Part shown: one piece after another, positions 27,332 to 36,006 of the stretch
Layout of the letters: each line of letters begins with the position of its first letter
Position numbering within the stretch: the first letter of the stretch is position 1
Assembly (NCBI RefSeq): GCF_022768985.1
Contig: NZ_JALEKL010000009.1
Coordinates: forward strand, 1-64,000
DNA from: Methanosphaera sp.
Lineage (GTDB): Archaea > Methanobacteriota > Methanobacteria > Methanobacteriales > Methanobacteriaceae
Length of the DNA stretch: 64,000 nt
Direction: 5' to 3'
Program-made: the position numbers and the translations under genes
Notes under the pieces: model-generated
The model's database searches: none
The model's input: the letters and a program-made list of their open reading frames with translations, nothing else
What the model was told of the DNA's origin: nothing

Positions 27332-29068
27332 ATGGTAAATGAAGAAATGATGAGCATAGCAAGAAAAAGAGGATATCTCTATCCATCTTTTGAAATCTAT
27401 TCAGGAGTAGCAGGTTTTTATGACTATGGACCTCTTGGTGGAACTCTTAAAAATAATATAATGAATCTATGGAGAAAATACTATGTAAATGGTGAAGGAT
27501 TCTTTGAAATAGAAGCACCTACCATTATGCCAAAACCAACACTTAAAGCATCAGGACACGTTGATAACTTCACAGATCCAATGACAAAATGTAAAGAATG
27601 TAAAGAAATTTACCGTGCAGACCATGTTATTGAAGCAGTAATTGATGATGATGTAGAAGGACTTCCAGATGAAACACTAACACAGATTATTAAAGATAAC
27701 AACATAGTATGTGAAAGTTGTGGAGGAGAACTTGACGATGTTGTAAGTTACAACTTAATGTTTAAAACCCAGATTGGTGCAAGTGGAAAACAAACAGCAT
27801 TTATGAGACCTGAAACTGCACAAGGAATATTTATTGCATTTAAGAGAATTAGCAGATTCTATAAAGATAAACTTCCATTTGGAATTGTACAACTTGGAAA
27901 ATCATATAGAAATGAATTATCACCAAGACAGGGTGTTATCAGACTTCGTGAATTTACACAAGCTGAAGCTGAAATCTTTGTAGATCCATCAGATAAAACA
28001 CATGCAAAATTTGAATCTGTTGCAGATCATGAACTTAAATTATATTCACAAAAACAACAACAAAACAGAGATGAACCACTACAAATTACAGCAGGTGAAG
28101 CTGTAGATGCTGGTATTATTTCAAGTGAAACTATAGCATATCAAATTACAATTGCTCATAACTTCCTACATGATCTTGGAATTGGTGATGATGCAATAAG
28201 ATTCAGACAACACTTACCTGATGAAATGGCACACTATGCAATTGATTGTTGGGATGCAGAAGTTAAAACAGACCAGTATGGATGGGTTGAAATTATTGGT
28301 ATTGCAGATAGAACAGACTTTGACCTTAAATCACATATTAAACATTCAAAAGAAGATTTATCTGTATTTAAAGAATATGATGAACCTAAAACTGTTACAA
28401 CAACAAAAGCAAACTTTAACATGAAAAAGTTCGGACCTACATTTAAGGGAGATTCACCAAAAGCTAAAGAAATCCTTGAAAATACAGATGTTGATGTTAT
28501 AATGAAAGCATTTGAAGATGAAGGAGTATTTAAATTTACAATTGGTGAAAATGAATATGAAATAGATGATTCATTCATAACATTTAAAACAGAAGATGAA
28601 CAGATTCGTGGAGAAAGAATTATACCACACGTTATTGAACCATCATATGGTATTGATCGTATAATTTATTCAACACTTCTTCATTCATATACAGAAGATG
28701 AAAATGATGAAGGAGAAAAAAGAGCATATCTTAAATTACCAGCAAAAATTGCACCTATCAAAGCTGCAATACTTCCACTTGTAAATAAAGAACCACTAGT
28801 ATCACTTGCAAGTGATATTGAAGATATGATAAGAGCATCTGATATTATTACAACATTCGATGTAAGTGGTACAATTGGACGTCGTTATGCACGTGGTGAT
28901 GAAATAGGAATTCCATATGCTGTAACTGTTGACTATGACAGTATTGATGATGAAAAAGTAACAATAAGAAACAGAGATAACCTTAAACAAAAACGTGTAA
29001 ATATCTCAGATGTAGCAGATATTATTAAAAAACTAGTTAATGATGAAATAGAATTTGATGATATATAG
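27332..29068 (+). CDS. glyS: Glycyl-tRNA synthetase
   Basis: Charges tRNA-Gly. The 578-aa class II enzyme has the archaeal/eukaryal alpha2 form: a zinc-binding CKECKEIYRADHVIE with CESCGG, motif 2 in FRNELSPRQGVIRLREFTQAE (partial), the motif-3 GIDRII near 440, and a C-terminal anticodon-binding domain (PIKAAILPLVNK, YDVSGTIGRRYARGDE-like). Complete. Third gene of its unit; a TatD-like gene follows after 46 bp. Confidence 0.96.
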   Translation: MVNEEMMSIARKRGYLYPSFEIYSGVAGFYDYGPLGGTLKNNIMNLWRKYYVNGEGFFEIEAPTIMPKPTLKASGHVDNFTDPMTKCKECKEIYRADHVIEAVIDDDVEGLPDETLTQIIKDNNIVCESCGGELDDVVSYNLMFKTQIGASGKQTAFMRPETAQGIFIAFKRISRFYKDKLPFGIVQLGKSYRNELSPRQGVIRLREFTQAEAEIFVDPSDKTHAKFESVADHELKLYSQKQQQNRDEPLQITAGEAVDAGIISSETIAYQITIAHNFLHDLGIGDDAIRFRQHLPDEMAHYAIDCWDAEVKTDQYGWVEIIGIADRTDFDLKSHIKHSKEDLSVFKEYDEPKTVTTTKANFNMKKFGPTFKGDSPKAKEILENTDVDVIMKAFEDEGVFKFTIGENEYEIDDSFITFKTEDEQIRGERIIPHVIEPSYGIDRIIYSTLLHSYTEDENDEGEKRAYLKLPAKIAPIKAAILPLVNKEPLVSLASDIEDMIRASDIITTFDVSGTIGRRYARGDEIGIPYAVTVDYDSIDDEKVTIRNRDNLKQKRVNISDVADIIKKLVNDEIEFDDI

Positions 29069-29114
29069 ACTAGTTGATATAAAATAGAGCAAATTATAGG
29101 GAGGATGTATTATT

Positions 29115-29885
29115 ATGATTATTGATGCTCATTTACATGCAGATACAAGACCAGTTGAAAACTTTATGGACATGAAAATGGCAGGAGTTGAAGCTATTAT
29201 TTCATGTGCACATGACCCACTTGAGATGCGAAAATCAAATGTTACAATAGAACACTTAAATCGTATTGTATATAGTGAGCCTAAACGTGTATCAAAGCAT
29301 AATATAAAACTCTTTGCAGCAGTAGGTGTACATCCACGAGCAATACCTGAAGATTATGAAAATGTAATAGCAAAACTTCCAGATTACATGGCAGAGGATC
29401 ATGTAATAGCAGTTGGTGAAATTGGACTTGATGAAGTTACAGATATACAAAAAGAAGTTTTCATAAAACAATTACAGTATGCTGATGAAAATAACTACAA
29501 TGTTATTGTTCACACACCACGTACAAATAAGGCTGAAGTTACAAAATCAACAATAGAAGTTCTTGATGAATATATAGATCCTAGAAATGTACAACTTGAT
29601 CATATTGACTATTCAATTGTTGATATGGCAATAGATAAGGATTATACATTAGGTATTACTGTTCAGCCACAGAAGATGTCAGTAGAAGGTACTGTAGCTA
29701 TGCTTGATGAGTATGGATTTGATAAATTTGTTGTTGATACAGATATAAGTTCTGCTCCATCCAATCATATGGCTCTTGCACAACTTAAACATAAACTTAT
29801 CCAGGATGGATATAAAAAACAAGATATTAACAAGGTTTTATATGAAAATGTTATGAAATTCCATGGAGATAATCTTAAAATTTAA
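29115..29885 (+). CDS. TatD-related metal-dependent hydrolase
   Basis: A 256-aa TIM-barrel hydrolase of the archaeal TatD-like branch. Metal ligands are visible: H6 and H8 in DAHLHAD, E-containing VGEIGLDE, H in VIVHTPR, H in LDHIDYS and D in VVDTDIS. TatD members are DNases or other amidohydrolases; the archaeal branch has no proven substrate. GGAGGATGTATT precedes the ATG. Confidence 0.85.
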   Translation: MIIDAHLHADTRPVENFMDMKMAGVEAIISCAHDPLEMRKSNVTIEHLNRIVYSEPKRVSKHNIKLFAAVGVHPRAIPEDYENVIAKLPDYMAEDHVIAVGEIGLDEVTDIQKEVFIKQLQYADENNYNVIVHTPRTNKAEVTKSTIEVLDEYIDPRNVQLDHIDYSIVDMAIDKDYTLGITVQPQKMSVEGTVAMLDEYGFDKFVVDTDISSAPSNHMALAQLKHKLIQDGYKKQDINKVLYENVMKFHGDNLKI

Positions 29886-30045
29886 ATTCCCCACCTATAA
29901 ACCCTTTTTTTACTTTTTTTGAATTAAAAATTTATTATTAAAAAAAAATGAGAATTTAGAAATTATTTATAAAAAAAAGAAAATGTAGAAAGAGTGTTGA
30001 TATGGCTATCAACATTAATGTATTCAATATATTTTTATCTAAATT

Positions 30046-30522
30046 TTATGATTTAAGTAGTACTATTTCACTAGGTACTATCACTACAACATTTTTTGTA
30101 CTTCCAAGAAGAACTACTTTTGCATCTGTTGCTTGTTTGAACTTATTTAACATATCTCCTACATCTTTAAGTTCAGATTTCCTTCTTTTTTGAATATAGT
30201 CAAAATCAACAATGAGAGGTACACGTGTTTTATCAAGTGTGTCAAGTTCATCATCTAGTTGATCTATTGTTTTTACCTTTACAAGTCTTATAGTATCAAT
30301 ATTTGATGGTTCATCAGGTGCTATTATAAAGTCATCATCATAGGAATGATCTACAATAATATCATCTTCATAGTCATCATCATATGATTTTTCAATTGAT
30401 GATATAAGATTATCATCATTTAACATCTTCTGATCATCATCAAAGTTTGGCTGTAAATCTTCTACATATTCACGGTCAATAGACTTTTTAATATTGATAG
30501 TAAGATCTCTAAAGTTTTCCAT
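30046..30522 (-). CDS. sepF: SepF cell-division protein (archaeal type)
   Basis: SepF anchors FtsZ to the membrane in archaea that lack FtsA. The 158-aa protein has an N-terminal amphipathic stretch (NFRDLTINIKKS), an acidic Asp-rich linker (residues about 25-75) and the C-terminal SepF fold: RLVKVKTIDQLDDELDTLDK, VPLIVDFDYI and LLGSTKNVVVIVPS. Its ATG overlaps the stop of the upstream DUF1611 gene by one base (TAATG), so the two are translationally coupled. Confidence 0.88.
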   Translation of the reverse strand: MENFRDLTINIKKSIDREYVEDLQPNFDDDQKMLNDDNLISSIEKSYDDDYEDDIIVDHSYDDDFIIAPDEPSNIDTIRLVKVKTIDQLDDELDTLDKTRVPLIVDFDYIQKRRKSELKDVGDMLNKFKQATDAKVVLLGSTKNVVVIVPSEIVLLKS

Positions 30523-31583
30523 TATTTTTCACCTACATACTCCAGAACTGTTTCAAGTAAACGTTTAATTCCACCATTTGAATCTGTATGTAAATCCACT
30601 GTCGGTAGATTAAATTCATCTTCTATATCTTCAAGTGAAAGATCCTCTGCATTACGTCTGTTTATTGATAATGCAATTACTTTTGTTGTTGGCTCTACTG
30701 CTTCTATTGCATTGAGTTCTGTCTGAATTCCTACAGGTTCACGGAATGGATGGTTTTCTCTGTGACATAATACTACAGCATCAGGTTGTGCTCCAAATAG
30801 TATTGATGCTGATAATCCTTTAGGATGTGGATTTCCAGTTTCTGTAAGACTTGATTGTCCTTCAACAAATATAATATCTGCATCTTCTTCCTCTTCAAGA
30901 TATTTTACAGTTCCCATAATTGCTGCTGGTACATCCATTACAGATAAACTTCCTGCTCTGAAGTTAATATCTGTTGGTTCTTCAAGTCCCATTTCATCTG
31001 TTGAAAATATTTTAGCATTCATTCCAAGTTCTTTTGCAGCTTCTCCTAATTTTTTTGTGGTTGTTCTTTTTCCACATTCCTGGGAGGTTCCACCTACAAA
31101 GATTAATGGTTTTTTATGTTTATATGTTATTTTAGGTAGTACTTCTGTTACTTTTTCTGGTGCTTTTCCCATAACTTTTTCTACATTGTCAAGTCTTGAG
31201 CTTATCTCTTTTATTTGTACACCATTTTGTTGTGCAACTTTTAGTAATGTTTGATTTTCATTAAGTGGTAGGGATCTAAATGATGTTAATACATTTTGTC
31301 CAAGACACATTGCTTCTACTGCATATTTTAGTGCTGTTGCTTCTGCACCTATTGGTAACATTATTGCTACTGTTTTTGAATCTGTTGTTTCTACTAATTC
31401 TTTAAGGTCAGATCCAACAATGTGTCCACAGAATTCTGTTCCCTGTTTTGCTGGTGCATCATCTAGAAATCCTGCTGTTTCAACACCTTTGAAGTTTGAG
31501 AGTTTTTCTCCTCCCCCACCAGCTCCAATTATAATAAATGGGCTTAATTCTTCAAAATCTTTGCTTGATGTTATTGAATACAA
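30522..31583 (-). CDS. DUF1611-family P-loop protein
   Basis: A 353-aa two-domain protein: an N-terminal Rossmann-like domain ([16 protein letters not shown]) and a C-terminal P-loop domain with [16 protein letters not shown] (Walker A-like) and [14 protein letters not shown]1611 members elsewhere include D-amino-acid N-acetyltransferase-like proteins (DgcN), so a nucleotide- or acyl-CoA-dependent enzyme is likely. The TTG start at 31583 is preferred because GGAGAAGTGAT lies just upstream. The stop overlaps the sepF start. Confidence 0.78.
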   Translation of the reverse strand: MYSITSSKDFEELSPFIIIGAGGGGEKLSNFKGVETAGFLDDAPAKQGTEFCGHIVGSDLKELVETTDSKTVAIMLPIGAEATALKYAVEAMCLGQNVLTSFRSLPLNENQTLLKVAQQNGVQIKEISSRLDNVEKVMGKAPEKVTEVLPKITYKHKKPLIFVGGTSQECGKRTTTKKLGEAAKELGMNAKIFSTDEMGLEEPTDINFRAGSLSVMDVPAAIMGTVKYLEEEEDADIIFVEGQSSLTETGNPHPKGLSASILFGAQPDAVVLCHRENHPFREPVGIQTELNAIEAVEPTTKVIALSINRRNAEDLSLEDIEDEFNLPTVDLHTDSNGGIKRLLETVLEYVGEK

Positions 31584-31829
31584 AAAATCACTTCTCCAAA
31601 ATTATTTGTATAGCTTTTTTTATTTTTAAAATATTAAAACTATACTATTGTTTGTAATATATTTATTATTTTATTTTTAATATAATTTAAAGTATACGAA
31701 TATAGCCAGATAATAAAGATTATAAAATATTATTAAATTTAATAAAAAGCAGTGAAAATGAAATTATTTGAAAAGTTATAAAAAAAGTGGATGTTTTTAA
31801 AAAAAAGAATTAAATGCAAGATATAAAAT

Positions 31830-32837
31830 TTAATATCTTACTTTTCCTATGTGTCTTGTACTTCCAGGATCTTCACCATTAAATATTGCAAGGTGGTATA
31901 TGAACCATTCAAGTGGTACAATTAAAACAAATGGTGTAAGTAGTGGATCAATATCATAGTAATCTTTTATATCAAAGATTATTGAGTTAACTTTTAAATC
32001 TCCACAGAAGTTAATTGCACGATCTGTTACTTCATCCCAGTCATCACCAGATTTTAGAAATACTACTGTTACTCCTTCTTCAACACGTTCAATTAGTCCA
32101 TGACGGAATTCTCCTGAATATACAGGACATGCATGTTTTAAAGCTCCTTCCATAAACATTGTCATTGCAAGTTTATATGCAAGTCCAAAGTTAAGTCCAC
32201 TTCCCATACAATAGAATAGGTCAACATCCTTGTTTTCTTCTGCAATTTTCTTTGCATCTTCTTGTGTTGTTGCTATTAATTTTTCCATTATCTTTGGAAC
32301 TTCATCAAGTTGTGCTAGAACATCTTTTGCTCTTTGATTATCTATCATATTAAAGAATATGTAGTATAATGAAAATAGCTGTGTTATGTATGTTTTTGTA
32401 CCAAGGATTGCTACTTCTTCATTACATAATGTTATAATTGCATCATCTGCTTCTTTTGCCATTGAACTTTCTGGCATGTTTGTTATTGATAATGTTTTAA
32501 TATTGTGTTGTTTTGCTTTTCTTAGTGCAGATAGTGTGTCTGATGTTTCCCCAGATTGTGATGTTAATATTACACCATAATTACAATCATTTTCTAGGTA
32601 TTGATGATCTACAAAGTCAAATCCTGTCTGTACATCAATATTTATATCTGCTATTGATTTTACTGCATCTCTTATTGTGTAACATGTTGAAATAGAACTT
32701 CCACAACCAATTAAAAAGATTTTATCAAATTTACTATATTGTTCTGCTAGTTGTTTCATATGGTCTTTTTCTGATTCTATTGTACGTTCAAGAGAAATTG
32801 GTTGATCTAAAATTTCTTGATACATTTCATATTCCAT
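31830..32837 (-). CDS. SIS-domain sugar isomerase/deglycase-like protein
   Basis: A 335-aa protein with two SIS domains and no glutaminase domain. It has FLIGCGSSIS and TSQSGETSDTLSAL (SIS phospho-sugar binding), GMGSGLNF-type CMGSGLNFGLA, EFRHGLIE and a C-terminal RHIGKVRY. It resembles the isomerase half of GlmS and FrlB-type deglycases. The start at 32837 is chosen because GGAGAGGA lies just upstream; a longer in-frame ATG at 32900 lacks such a site. Possible roles are amino-sugar phosphate isomerisation or deglycation; not decided. Confidence 0.82.
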   Translation of the reverse strand: MEYEMYQEILDQPISLERTIESEKDHMKQLAEQYSKFDKIFLIGCGSSISTCYTIRDAVKSIADINIDVQTGFDFVDHQYLENDCNYGVILTSQSGETSDTLSALRKAKQHNIKTLSITNMPESSMAKEADDAIITLCNEEVAILGTKTYITQLFSLYYIFFNMIDNQRAKDVLAQLDEVPKIMEKLIATTQEDAKKIAEENKDVDLFYCMGSGLNFGLAYKLAMTMFMEGALKHACPVYSGEFRHGLIERVEEGVTVVFLKSGDDWDEVTDRAINFCGDLKVNSIIFDIKDYYDIDPLLTPFVLIVPLEWFIYHLAIFNGEDPGSTRHIGKVRY

Positions 32838-33036
32838 GACGTCCTCTCCATTAATTAAAAAAATAATCATTATCTGAATATTTTTATTATTTTCTCTCAC
32901 TGACTTAAAATATTTAATAACAGTAGTTAGTTAATTAGTATATTTAGTATTTAATTTATTTAAATATTAATAATTAAATCATTTTTATTATATTTTCATT
33001 ATTTAAATAATATGATTTTTTGGATAAAATTATTAG

Positions 33037-33411
33037 TTATTTTTTATTAGATGAAGCTATCTTATAACAATCTATTATTTGATAGATATAAACTAATACT
33101 ATTATAATTATTATCATATATGCTGCAAGTGATACTCTTGATGGTATCATCATGGTATAAAATGATAAAATAAATGCAAAGCTAAAAAATATTAAAGGAA
33201 ATACTAAAAGAAATACTAATGCTCGTAGATACTGTCTTAGATAGAGATATGAAATTCCTGGAAGTATTATACTTAATATTAGTGGTATTATTTTTATTTT
33301 ATGCTGTGTTGTTGAATTCATATTATTTACTTGGTTTGTAAGGTTATTTCCACATTTTATACAAGTTGTATTTGTATTATTATTTTCACAGCCACACACA
33401 TTACATTTCAT
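33037..33411 (-). CDS. Zinc-ribbon membrane protein, short
   Basis: A 124-aa protein: N-terminal double CxxC ribbon (CNVCG ... CIKCGN), a short Asn/Thr linker, then three hydrophobic segments (about 40-58, 61-85 and 92-115). The first hydrophobic segment, PGISYLYLRQYLRAL, matches that of two neighbours (33418 and 34501), so it is a paralogue. It starts 6 bp after the end of the upstream zinc-ribbon gene. Function unknown. Confidence 0.75.
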   Translation of the reverse strand: MKCNVCGCENNNTNTTCIKCGNNLTNQVNNMNSTTQHKIKIIPLILSIILPGISYLYLRQYLRALVFLLVFPLIFFSFAFILSFYTMMIPSRVSLAAYMIIIIIVLVYIYQIIDCYKIASSNKK

Positions 33412-33417
33412 ATATCA

Positions 33418-34263
33418 TCATTCTCCTGCCTTTTTATATGAATCTACTATGGAATATAGATAAATTATCATATTTATTATAAAAATTAAATCAAATACAC
33501 CATTATTACCACTAATATTAATTGATACTAGTAGATATACAACTAGTAACATTACAACTTGCAATACTATGTATGTTATAAATTTCTGCATATTTCTAAG
33601 ATATACAAATCCTAGTCCTATAAAGATCATTGAAAGTATTGTTGCAATAGCCTGTCTTTTTGATGTTAATTGTTCTACTCCACCAATATATGTTTTTGTT
33701 GATTTTTTAACTTCATTTCCACCAAAATATGTAGCATTATTATTGTTGTTATTTGAAATATTATCTTCTACATTATTACCTGTTGGGGATTTAGTACTGG
33801 ATTTTATTGTTGGTGTTGGTATTGTTGTAGATGTTTGTGTTTGTATTGGTGTTGGTTTTTTAACAGTTGTATGTGTTGTTGTATCTTCTTGATTTATTGT
33901 TTGTTTTTTATTTGCATCAACAACTTCATCTACAGCTGCACTAGTGGTAGTTGTTAAATCATCAGATGTTGTAGTTATAATATCTTCTTGTGGTTGTTTT
34001 GTGTCATCTAATGTGGCAGTTGTTGTATCTGGTTGTGGTTGTTTAATTTGTTGTTGTATTTTATTTGTATCATGTATCTGTTGTGATGGTTTTGTTTCAT
34101 TATTTTTATTTTTCATCTCATTTATTAAAAAAGAATAGTATAATTCATTAAGTTGTACTGTTTTATCATTTACATCGTTGTTATCTGATAATTTCTTAGC
34201 ACAACGAACACAATATATGTCATCATCACTATTTTTAAATCCACAATTGCTACATTTAATCAT
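33418..34263 (-). CDS. Zinc-ribbon membrane protein with long Thr/Gln linker
   Basis: From the ATG at 34263 the protein has 281 residues: zinc ribbon (CSNCGF ... CVRCAKK), then about 130 residues of Thr, Gln, Asp and Asn-rich low complexity, then hydrophobic segments with FIGLGFVYLRNMQKFITY. The in-frame ATG at 34314 would add 17 residues ahead of the ribbon and is less likely. The linker suggests an extended tether between a cytoplasmic ribbon and the membrane. Same family as the genes at 33037 and 34501. Confidence 0.75.
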   Translation of the reverse strand: MIKCSNCGFKNSDDDIYCVRCAKKLSDNNDVNDKTVQLNELYYSFLINEMKNKNNETKPSQQIHDTNKIQQQIKQPQPDTTTATLDDTKQPQEDIITTTSDDLTTTTSAAVDEVVDANKKQTINQEDTTTHTTVKKPTPIQTQTSTTIPTPTIKSSTKSPTGNNVEDNISNNNNNNATYFGGNEVKKSTKTYIGGVEQLTSKRQAIATILSMIFIGLGFVYLRNMQKFITYIVLQVVMLLVVYLLVSINISGNNGVFDLIFIINMIIYLYSIVDSYKKAGE

Positions 34264-34500
34264 CTTAATATAATTCCCAAATATTTTTATATTATCTAAA
34301 TTATAATTTGCCAAAAAAATGAAAGGCTAATTAATATAAGATCTTAATAATACTATTTTTATATATCTTATAATATAACAATTATTTTATATTATAAATA
34401 GATTTAATACTATAAAGTTAGATATAATAGAATTTAATAAAAAAAATTGAAAAGATAATCATAATCTAATTACACATATATAATGGAGTTATGAATCAAG

Positions 34501-35115
34501 ATGAAATGTAAACGTTGCAATTTTGATAATGAAGATGATGCACAAAAATGTATCAACTGTGGTATGAAACTAGAACCAAGAAAAGACAATACAAAAAAAG
34601 AGGAGTTTCAAAAACCAACAGTGACAGTTGAAATACAATCTGCAAATACACAAAATAAAAACAATGACATAAAAAAGATGCAGATGAGAAAATCAGAAAA
34701 TGACTACTTCCAAAGCCAATACCGAGGACCTGGAAGTAACACTAACAATAGTAGTAATTTTAATGAAAATTCAAAGATAAAAGCAGCAAATAATAATATA
34801 CAAAAAAGAGATGAAAATCCAAGAGCTGTAAATGACTACTATCTTACAGAATATAAAGGTCCTCAAGATCAACAACAAAAAGTTCCAAAGAAAGGTAAAA
34901 AACTATGGATTACTGTAGTTCTTGCAATACTTTTTGTAGGATTTGGACATATCTATCTTAAAGAATATAAAAAAGCATTAATCTTTATAATAATAGCTAT
35001 AGTAACATCACTATTATCTGTTAAAATAGCATTCTTTACAGTAATAGGTGTATTTAATACAATGTATCAGCTTCTTGATGCAATAAATACATACAAAAGC
35101 AACTATATCAGCTAA
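34501..35115 (+). CDS. Zinc-ribbon membrane protein, divergent copy
   Basis: A 204-aa protein with an N-terminal ribbon (CKRCNF ... CINCGMK), a charged linker containing two copies of a NDYxxxxYxGP motif (ENDYFQSQYRGPGS and VNDYYLTEYKGPQD), then hydrophobic segments with FVGFGHIYLKEYKKALIF. Divergent from the 33418 gene, so the three paralogues form a small locus. GGAG lies upstream of the ATG. Confidence 0.75.
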   Translation: MKCKRCNFDNEDDAQKCINCGMKLEPRKDNTKKEEFQKPTVTVEIQSANTQNKNNDIKKMQMRKSENDYFQSQYRGPGSNTNNSSNFNENSKIKAANNNIQKRDENPRAVNDYYLTEYKGPQDQQQKVPKKGKKLWITVVLAILFVGFGHIYLKEYKKALIFIIIAIVTSLLSVKIAFFTVIGVFNTMYQLLDAINTYKSNYIS

Positions 35116-35296
35116 ATTAGTTGTTTTTAGTTAAATATAATCCATATTTATATGTGTAATAGTTAACATTACAATTTAAAAGGATTAATTTTTTTGTTAA
35201 TAAATTTAATATAATACAAAACAATTAAATATATAATATAAATTAATTAATATTTAGTTAATTAAACTAATACTATTATTTTTATACGATGATAAT

Positions 35297-35572
35297 ATGG
35301 CTGAAAGAGTTATAGAAGGATATAATTTATATAAAAACAATGATGTTGAAGTAAAACATTATGAACCAGATCATATTATCTTTGAAGTTAAAAAAGACAA
35401 TACAAAATTATATATTGTATCAATGATTTATGGATACTGGAATTGTGATTGTGCAGACTATATGTATAGAAACCAAAGACAACCTGGTAGCTTTTATTGT
35501 AAACATATGCAAGCAGCACAATTTAAACTTCTAGACATATTAAATGAAAATGAAAAAAATATGAAGGAGTAA
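35297..35572 (+). CDS. SWIM zinc-finger protein
   Basis: A 91-aa protein whose C-terminal half has the SWIM signature C-x-C-x(n)-C-x-H: CDC in YWNCDCADYMY, then CKH in SFYCKHMQA. SWIM domains bind DNA or protein partners. Followed 8 bp later by a small zinc-ribbon gene. Cytoplasmic; function unknown. Confidence 0.8.
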   Translation: MAERVIEGYNLYKNNDVEVKHYEPDHIIFEVKKDNTKLYIVSMIYGYWNCDCADYMYRNQRQPGSFYCKHMQAAQFKLLDILNENEKNMKE

Positions 35573-35579
35573 TATAAAA

Positions 35580-35786
35580 ATGAAAATGGAAGACTTATTA
35601 AGACCATGTCCAAAATGTGGATCACAAAATAAAACACAACACAGAGACTTAGATAAACAATTCTTAGCATACGGACAAAATGGAGAACTTAAATGTTCAG
35701 ATTGTGGACATATCTTTGTAACAAGAGATGAAGCAATAGACATTAGACGTGCTGAAGAAGCTAAAGAAGAAGCAGAAAAAGAATAG
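35580..35786 (+). CDS. Small zinc-ribbon protein
   Basis: A 68-aa protein with a TFIIS-like ribbon: CPKCGS (about 10-15) and CSDCGH (about 41-46), then an acidic helical tail (EEAKEEAEKE). AAGGAGTAAT lies upstream of the ATG, inside the end of the preceding SWIM gene. Possibly a nucleic-acid-binding accessory; unknown. Confidence 0.75.
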   Translation: MKMEDLLRPCPKCGSQNKTQHRDLDKQFLAYGQNGELKCSDCGHIFVTRDEAIDIRRAEEAKEEAEKE

Positions 35787-35822
35787 GAATAATAAAATAA
35801 TAGATATGGGGATTTTAGTTTT

Positions 35823-35987
35823 ATGATAATAAAAGAACATTGTATGTATTGTGGTGCTTGTGCTGGGGTGTGTATTGTAGATGCAATAGAAGTACAAGAA
35901 TTAAAAATTGTAATTGACGAAGAAAAATGTACAAAATGTGGAATATGTGTAAAAACATGTCCAATTGAAGCACTTGAACTTCAATAG
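35823..35987 (+). CDS. Small 2[4Fe-4S] ferredoxin
   Basis: A 54-aa protein with two [4Fe-4S] motifs. The first is CMYCGACAGVC, which is followed by IVDAIE instead of the usual C-P ending; the second is CTKCGICVKTCP. It is too short to stand out as a large ORF but is clearly real. It ends 19 bp before the geranylgeranyl reductase start, so it probably donates electrons to that enzyme. Confidence 0.85.
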   Translation: MIIKEHCMYCGACAGVCIVDAIEVQELKIVIDEEKCTKCGICVKTCPIEALELQ

Positions 35988-36006
35988 AATAAATTTTGGT
36001 GAAAAC

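Noticed and set aside
30002-30193. A 63-codon plus-strand ORF overlapping the end of sepF
   Set aside because: It is mostly antisense to the conserved C-terminal SepF domain and has no independent support.
33780-34060. Thr/Gln-rich repeat region as a frameshifted or degenerate gene
   Set aside because: The reading frame is continuous from the zinc ribbon to the membrane segments, so it is a low-complexity linker and not a pseudogene.
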